NCBI GenBank assembly: GCA_031406135.1
Contig: JANOGU010000158.1
Location: forward strand, 1-18,676
Direction of reading: 5' to 3'
DNA length: 18,676 bases
Source: JANOGU01 sp031406135
GTDB lineage: Bacteria > Pseudomonadota > Alphaproteobacteria > Rhodobacterales > Rhodobacteraceae
How positions within the stretch are numbered: the first letter of the stretch is position 1; each line of letters starts with the position of its first letter. The notes below the pieces were generated by a model. The model worked only from the letters and a program-made list of their open reading frames with translations. It was not told the DNA's origin and searched no databases. Shown here piece by piece: positions 14,032-18,676 of this stretch. Position numbers and translations under genes: made by a program.

Positions 14032-17000
14032 TCAGAGCGAAACGCCCTTCTTGGGCTTTTCGCCCAAGGCGATAATGCCCTTCGAGACGCCGTCGCCGGT
14101 GTCCCAGGCGTGCATCTCGACCGGCTGCTTCTCGTAGGAATCCTTCAAGGGCTCGTCGGCCTCGACCTTCTTGTTCTCGGCCGGCGGCACATAGCCGAAG
14201 GGCGCGAAGTTCGCCGCGAAAATCACCGCCTGCATGAAGTCGGCATCGCCGGGCACGATGATCCCCTCCTCCAGCCGGATCGTCATCACGTGCTGCAGGT
14301 TGTGCATGTTTTCGTGCAGCACCGTGTCCAACGCTTCCTTGAAATCCGAGAACCCGCTTTCGGGATGGGTATTGAGGTTCAGCGTGCCGTTGCTGTTGCT
14401 GAAAAAGCCCTCGTCCCCGGGCGGGACGTTGAACAGGCGCACTTCCGGGGCCGGCACGTTGTAGATCCGGCACTCGGCCGTCAGCACCTTCATCAGTACC
14501 TTCATCCGGTCGTCGACCGATTTGCCGGCCCAGCCCTTGCGCGCGGCGCGGACCTCGTCGTCGTCGCCCATCTCCTCGATCAGCAGCCCCCGACGGGATT
14601 CGTCCTGCTTCTTGAAGTCGGGGTCGTAGTCGAGCGAGGCATAGAGCTGGCGCTGCGCCTTGCGCTCCTCGTCGGTCAGTTGCCGGCCCTCGCCGCGCAG
14701 CTGGTCGAGCAGCTCCAGCCGCTCCTTCATCGGCTTCTTCTTCAGGTCGTCCACGCTGGTCTTCTTCAACTCGTCCAGCGCATCGGCGGCAGGACCCTGC
14801 GCCGCAAGGCGCGCGTTGTCGTTCTCGTCCTTGTGCGGCGCCAGCGCCGCCACCGCCGCCTCGAGCTTGCCGATCAGATCGAGGGCGGCCGTCCAGTCGC
14901 GCGCATTGTACGCTGCGAAGAAGGCGCTGTTGGCCTTGCGCAGCGCGCCGATCGGCGGCGCCAGCGTCTTCGGCACCGCCGTGATCGAATAGGCGATGTC
15001 GTAATCGGGCTTCAACTTGCCCCAGCGCTTGTTGATCTCGTTGATTTCCGGCGGGGCGGCGGCCTGGTCGCCGGGAAGCGCGGCGTCCCAGAGCGTCAGC
15101 AGGCGCTCCGCCTCGGTCCAGGCGGCCCGCGCCGTCTTGAAGTCAAAGGCCGGCATGGTGCGGGTGTAGATCGCCTGCTGGGTCTTCAGGCGGCCCTGGA
15201 TGTCCTGCGTGGCCAGCAGCGTCACCGCGATGGTCACCGCAGTCGCGACCTTGGCCTTGGACCGCGTCTCCGCCTGCTTGCAGGCGTCAAGGTCGGCCTT
15301 CTGCGTATTGTAGGCCCCCTCCTGCGCCTTGAGACCTGCAACCGCCTGTTCCAGACCGCCGATCAGCTTGGCTGCGTCGGGCCACTTGCTGGCCTTGAAG
15401 GGCACGCCGAAAGCCTTTTCGGCATTGACCATCGCCTCGATCAGCGTGGTGAATTGCGGCGTGATCTTCTCCAGCGCAGCCAGGCGCTTGAAGTCCGCGT
15501 CGATTGCATTGCGCCGTGACGTGACGTCGTCGCGGCTCTCGTCGGCGGCCTTCTGCCAGCCGGCCTCGCCTTCCTTCGCCTCCTTCAGCCGGCCCTTGAG
15601 AATTGCAAAGGCCTCCAGCGCTTCATCGTACTGGCCCTTCTTGAACAGCTCGTTGATGCGGTCCTTCTCGGTGCCGAGCTGGTCCGACAGGGCCTTGGAA
15701 TACGGCAGGAACGGCACCATGCCGCTGATCGCCTTGGTAACCTCGGTGAACCCGGGACGCAGGATGTCGAGCGTTTCCTGCCGCTTCGTGTCGACCTTGC
15801 CGTCGTTCGCGCCCTTCAGCTTCTCCGCCGCCTCGACGGCCTTCTCAAGCTCCGCCACCTTGTCCTTGCCGCCCGGCGAACAGGATTCGCCGAGGGTCCG
15901 CACCTCGGCCATAAGCTTGTCGACCTCGCCGCGCTCGGTCCGGAACTCGGGCGTCGCGATCTTGGCGCCCTGGATCGCGATGACCCGCGACTTGATGGCG
16001 TTGAACGCGTCAAGCGCCTCCTTGCGGTCTTTGACCATCTGGTCGTCGAGCTTTGCCAGGCGATCCACCTCGTCGAGCGCCTGCACCAGCCGCTTCAGCA
16101 CCTCCGCCGCCTTGTCGAAATCCTTGGCGGTGAAGAGGTTGGCAAATTCGTTGCGCACGTCATTCGCCTTGTCGACCGCGTCCTTGAACGGCTTCGCCTT
16201 CGGCGCCAGCGACGACAGCGCGTCGGCACGGGCCTTGACGGACTTGTTCCATGCGTCCAGCGCCTCGGTGCGCTTCTGCAGCGGGCCGGCGGCTTCGCCG
16301 GCTGCCTTGAAGTAGTCCTTGAACAGCGATTTCAGGAGGTTGCCCTTCGCCATCGCAGTCTCGTGCTCGGCCGCGCCCATCGCCTTGTCGAACAGGGCGA
16401 CCTCGGTGTTCAGCTTGGTCTCGATCTCGACCATCGCCTGGGTCACGGCCGGCGTCGCATTCTTCTGTCCGAACAGCCCGCGCAACTCCTTGCGCAGGGC
16501 GTTGCGCTCCTCGCGCTTGCGGACGTCCTCGTCGCACAGCGCCTTGAGCTCGATCACCCGGTCGGCGGCAGGGCCGAGGCGTTTCACCTCCATCGCGGCG
16601 CGCTCGTAGTCCTTCTGCTTGATTGCCTGATAATAGCCGTCGTCCACCGCCTTGAAGGCCGCGACGACGGCCTCGGATTCCGGCGTCGGTCCGTAGATGA
16701 CCCGCGCCGCGTTGACCTTGGCGTCAAGCTTCGCGCGTGCCTTCACCACCTCGTCGCGCAGCTTGACAGCCTCGGCGATGGCCTTGGCCTCGATCGCAAG
16801 CTCGGCGATCGCCTTGCGGCAGATCTCCATCTGCTTGACTGCCCCGATGTAGTCGAGCCTGCCGGTGCAGGCCCCGATCAGGCCGGCGGCGTTGGCCAAC
16901 TGGCGCAGGGCGCGCGCCGCCACCTCGGTTTCCGGCGGCGTCGTCAGCGCCGCCTCGATTTCCTTCTCCAGTCCCGGACGCTCGGACAGGACCTTGTCGC

Positions 17001-17505
17001 GCGCCGCCTTGGCAGCGATGACCTGCGGATCGGTCCGCAGCTTTTCGGCAAAGGCCGCCATCGCCTCGGCAGCGGCGATGATGTCGGTCTTCTCGTCCTG
17101 CTTCGCGGTCGCAAACTCGCCGCGCATCGCCTTGACGTGGTCGGCCGGCACGCCCAGAAGCGCCATGGCATCGAGCAGTCCGGACGCCCGCTTCGCCGCC
17201 TCGGCGAACACCTGCGGCGCCTTGGCTCCGGCGACCGCGCTGTTGGCGGCGATCCCCAGCGCCGGCTGCAACACCTCCTTCGCCTCGTTGAATTTGCCGT
17301 GCAACGCCAGCATGCTGGCGTTGGTCCAGGCGACGCCCAGGGGCTTTTTCAGGCGCTCCGGCAGGCCGGAATAGCGCGGATCCTTGATCAGTGTCTGGTA
17401 CTGCTGCTCGACCTTGGTCCAGGCGCCCTTGTCCTCGACCGGAGCCTGCGGCGCCACCGGCTTCTTGTTTTTCGGCGGCAGGCCGAGCAGTTGGCGCAAA
17501 CCCAT
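14032..17505 (-). CDS. giant helical-repeat protein with C-terminal HExxH zinc-peptidase-like domain
   Basis: An 1157-residue protein without signal peptide or clear membrane segment. Residues about 30-890 are an alpha-helical, Ala/Lys/Glu-rich array. A motif like KDF.KA..vL..L..A...L recurs with its aromatic residue at about 72, 219, 300, 463, 626, 708, 789 and 871, plus weaker copies near 142, 381 and 546, giving a spacing close to 81-82. Residues about 990-1157 form a zincin-like domain with HENMH at 1064-1068 (genome 14302-14316), NLNTHPESG before it and QPVEMHAWDTGD near 1127-1138, where Glu1130 could be the third zinc ligand. A very good ribosome binding site (GGAGGAGG) precedes the ATG. 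The function is unknown; the repeats may bind a partner or deliver the peptidase. No named family could be assigned. Confidence 0.87.
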   Translation of the reverse strand: MGLRQLLGLPPKNKKPVAPQAPVEDKGAWTKVEQQYQTLIKDPRYSGLPERLKKPLGVAWTNASMLALHGKFNEAKEVLQPALGIAANSAVAGAKAPQVFAEAAKRASGLLDAMALLGVPADHVKAMRGEFATAKQDEKTDIIAAAEAMAAFAEKLRTDPQVIAAKAARDKVLSERPGLEKEIEAALTTPPETEVAARALRQLANAAGLIGACTGRLDYIGAVKQMEICRKAIAELAIEAKAIAEAVKLRDEVVKARAKLDAKVNAARVIYGPTPESEAVVAAFKAVDDGYYQAIKQKDYERAAMEVKRLGPAADRVIELKALCDEDVRKREERNALRKELRGLFGQKNATPAVTQAMVEIETKLNTEVALFDKAMGAAEHETAMAKGNLLKSLFKDYFKAAGEAAGPLQKRTEALDAWNKSVKARADALSSLAPKAKPFKDAVDKANDVRNEFANLFTAKDFDKAAEVLKRLVQALDEVDRLAKLDDQMVKDRKEALDAFNAIKSRVIAIQGAKIATPEFRTERGEVDKLMAEVRTLGESCSPGGKDKVAELEKAVEAAEKLKGANDGKVDTKRQETLDILRPGFTEVTKAISGMVPFLPYSKALSDQLGTEKDRINELFKKGQYDEALEAFAILKGRLKEAKEGEAGWQKAADESRDDVTSRRNAIDADFKRLAALEKITPQFTTLIEAMVNAEKAFGVPFKASKWPDAAKLIGGLEQAVAGLKAQEGAYNTQKADLDACKQAETRSKAKVATAVTIAVTLLATQDIQGRLKTQQAIYTRTMPAFDFKTARAAWTEAERLLTLWDAALPGDQAAAPPEINEINKRWGKLKPDYDIAYSITAVPKTLAPPIGALRKANSAFFAAYNARDWTAALDLIGKLEAAVAALAPHKDENDNARLAAQGPAADALDELKKTSVDDLKKKPMKERLELLDQLRGEGRQLTDEERKAQRQLYASLDYDPDFKKQDESRRGLLIEEMGDDDEVRAARKGWAGKSVDDRMKVLMKVLTAECRIYNVPAPEVRLFNVPPGDEGFFSNSNGTLNLNTHPESGFSDFKEALDTVLHENMHNLQHVMTIRLEEGIIVPGDADFMQAVIFAANFAPFGYVPPAENKKVEADEPLKDSYEKQPVEMHAWDTGDGVSKGIIALGEKPKKGVSL

Positions 17506-17535
17506 GTCCGCCTCCTCCGAGGTCCGATACGGCCG

Positions 17536-17564
17536 ACATTGCAGGCGGGCAGGAGCGTCGTCAA
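17536..17564 (-). promoter_or_regulatory. possible promoter of the metallopeptidase operon
   Basis: On the minus strand, TTGACG (plus 17559-17564) is followed after 17 bases by CAATGT (plus 17536-17541). The -35 matches the sigma-70 consensus in five of six positions, while the -10 is poor. It lies about 30 bases upstream of the ATG at 17505, in the only gap before the gene, which supports it by position. Confidence 0.3.
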
Positions 17565-17595
17565 TGAACCCGTCGGCCCCGCTCCGGAGTCCACG

Positions 17596-17775
17596 TCAAA
17601 GGCTCTCCGCTGCATCCACCACCAGCGCGTGGCCGGTCATGAAGGCCGAGCGGTCCGAGGCGAGGAACAGGATGCTCTCGGCAATCTCCTCCGCTCTGCC
17701 CCGCCGCCCCATCGGAATCGACTCGCGCAACTGGCGATCCAGCGGCGCCCGCTCTCCCTCATCCAGATCGCCGCC
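17596..17775 (-). pseudogene. C-terminal remnant of a short-chain dehydrogenase/reductase
   Basis: The minus-strand frame ending at the TGA at 17596-17598 reads RAPLDRQLRESIPMGRRGRA, EEIAESILFLASDRSAFMTG and HALVVDAAESL. This is the standard end of a classical SDR (IPxGRxGxPEEIAxxvxFLaSdxasfitGxxlxVDGG), though the usual VDGG is VDAA. The N-terminal Rossmann fold with TGxxxGxG and the catalytic YxxxK are missing, because the frame runs straight into the 3' end of the permease gene at about 17760-17775. There is no room for a complete SDR, so a deletion or rearrangement joined the two genes. Frame and residues are well kept, suggesting a fairly recent event. Confidence 0.8.
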
Positions 17776-18568
17776 GCTGCAGCAGGGCCTGAGCCGTGAC
17801 CAGCAGGGTCAGCGACACCGCCAGCACCATCGTGCCGATCGCATTGATCTCCGGCGTAACCCCACGGCGAATCGACGAAAAGACGTAAATCGGCAGAGTT
17901 GTCTGCGAGCCCGCGACAAAGAAGGCGACGATGAAATCGTCGAAGCTGAAGGTGAACGACAGCAGGAACCCCGCAAGAATGCCGGGGAAGAGCTGGGGCA
18001 GCGTGACTTGCACGAAAGTGCCCCAGGGTGTGGCGCCGAGATCCGCGGACGCCTCAATCAGGCTGCGATCCATACCGGCGATGCGCGCTCGCAGGACGAT
18101 GACGACCAGCGCCATGGCGAAAAGACCGTGCGCAAGCACCAGCGAGCCGGTGCCCAAACGGAACTGCGGGGCCTCGTTGCCCGGCCACAGCGCGACAAGC
18201 GCCGGGTTCAGGACACCGAAGAGGGTCACCAGCGCGATCAGCGTGGCGATCCCGATGACGATTCCGGGCACCATGACGGCCACGTAGATCGCGGCGTCGA
18301 AGGCGACGCGCAGCCGCCCGCGGAGGTTCTGCAGCGCCAGCGCCGCGAGCGTCCCGGCCAGGGTGGCGAGGATGGCGGACAGCAAAGCCACCGTCAGGCT
18401 GGTCCGCAGCGCGTCCATCACGAACGGGTTCGACAGCGCCTTGCCGTACCATTGCGCCGAGAACCCCTGCATCTGGCTCGCATGCCGGCCCGCATTGAAC
18501 GAGAACACCGCGATGATCGCGATGGGCGTGTAAAGGAAGAGGTAGACGGCCAGGGCATAGAAGCGCAT
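17759..18568 (-). CDS. ABC transporter permease, PotC-type (spermidine/putrescine family)
   Basis: A 269-residue inner-membrane permease with about six hydrophobic segments (roughly 7-25, 56-80, 93-115, 143-161, 193-220 and 243-262). The cytoplasmic EAA loop that contacts the ATPase is clear: EASADLGATPWGTF at about 172-185, followed by LPQLFPGILAG. FSFDDFIVAFFVAGS (about 207-221) is typical of PotC-like permeases for polyamines or related substrates such as other small organic cations. The substrate cannot be told from sequence alone. The ATG at 18568 is 11 bases after the stop of an upstream gene, so it is part of a transporter operon extending beyond the window. Its 3' end abuts the SDR remnant but reads naturally (ALLQRRRSG), so the gene seems complete. 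Confidence 0.9.
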   Translation of the reverse strand: MRFYALAVYLFLYTPIAIIAVFSFNAGRHASQMQGFSAQWYGKALSNPFVMDALRTSLTVALLSAILATLAGTLAALALQNLRGRLRVAFDAAIYVAVMVPGIVIGIATLIALVTLFGVLNPALVALWPGNEAPQFRLGTGSLVLAHGLFAMALVVIVLRARIAGMDRSLIEASADLGATPWGTFVQVTLPQLFPGILAGFLLSFTFSFDDFIVAFFVAGSQTTLPIYVFSSIRRGVTPEINAIGTMVLAVSLTLLVTAQALLQRRRSG

Positions 18569-18579
18569 CGGTTCCGGCC

Positions 18580-18676
18580 CTACATCAGCGACAGGTCGTC
18601 GCGTGCCGGGCCCACGGGCCGGGGCCGACGCAGGGGTGACGCCGCCGGCGGCCGGAGAACCCGGACCCGCGGCCCC
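18580..18676 (-). CDS. C-terminal tail of the gene upstream of the PotC-type permease (partial)
   Basis: The minus-strand frame from the window edge ends RRPRPVGPARDDLSLM followed by TAG at 18580-18582. It is open to the edge and rich in Pro and Arg, as expected for a cytoplasmic tail. Its stop lies 11 bases before the permease ATG, so it is probably the partner permease (PotB-like) or the ATPase of the same transporter. Only about 31 residues are visible and no domain can be recognised. Confidence 0.45.
   Translation of the reverse strand, partial: GPRVRVLRPPAASPLRRPRPVGPARDDLSLM

Noticed and set aside
14302..14316. HENMH as evidence for a DUF4157-type injection-system peptidase
   Set aside because: An HExxH motif alone does not define that family, and no baseplate, sheath or spike genes are visible in the window. 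The broader zincin-like label is kept instead.
14110..17799. Plus-strand frames of 328-478 residues opposite the large repeat protein
   Set aside because: Their Leu/Arg/His/Gly-rich translations mirror the Ala/Lys/Glu-rich repeats on the other strand. They have no start signals, while the minus-strand gene has a strong ribosome binding site and a clear domain.
1..18676. CRISPR arrays, tRNA or rRNA genes
   Set aside because: I saw no short direct repeats at regular spacing and no cloverleaf or rRNA-like stretch. This was by eye only; tRNAscan-SE and a CRISPR finder would settle it.

Overview
The window looks like chromosomal DNA of a high-GC alphaproteobacterium, most likely Rhodobacterales. 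The grounds are strong G/C preference at third codon positions, the style of the Tad (tight adherence) pilus genes and the PotC-like permease; this is inference from composition and protein style, not a search result.

Layout. (1) Positions 1-300 hold the tail of an IS3-type transposase and a short hydrophobic reading frame on the minus strand, then about 500 bases with no supportable gene. (2) Positions 796-10657, all on the plus strand, are a compact Tad locus: Flp pilin, a strong hairpin, CpaB, a TadG-like protein, two TadE-like pseudopilins, CpaE, the CpaF/TadA ATPase, TadB, TadC, a LuxR-type regulator and the prepilin peptidase CpaA/TadV. Most genes touch or overlap. The pilin and pseudopilins would be cut by CpaA. 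CpaF, TadB and TadC would form the inner-membrane motor, CpaE would localise it, and CpaB would act in the periplasm. No outer-membrane secretin (CpaC/RcpA), CpaD or TadD is present.

(3) Positions about 10660-12480 are an insertion-sequence graveyard. It holds the frameshifted 3' end of an IS110-family transposase and a multiply frameshifted, internally deleted IS3-family transposase, both on the minus strand. (4) Positions 12487-17505 carry three uncharacterised genes. One is a 354-residue plus-strand protein. Facing it is a minus-strand pair: a 1157-residue protein made of about eleven helical repeats spaced 81-82 residues and ending in an HExxH zinc-peptidase-like domain, followed 17 bases later by a 144-residue acidic protein. 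The 354-residue protein appears to hold one copy of a similar repeat. This cassette is the least explained and most interesting part of the window.

(5) Positions 17596-18676, minus strand, hold the C-terminal remnant of a short-chain dehydrogenase abutting a complete PotC-type ABC permease, and the C-terminal tail of the gene upstream of it. The cassette thus has transposase debris on one side and a broken gene on the other, which suggests acquisition or rearrangement. No tRNA, rRNA or CRISPR array was seen.
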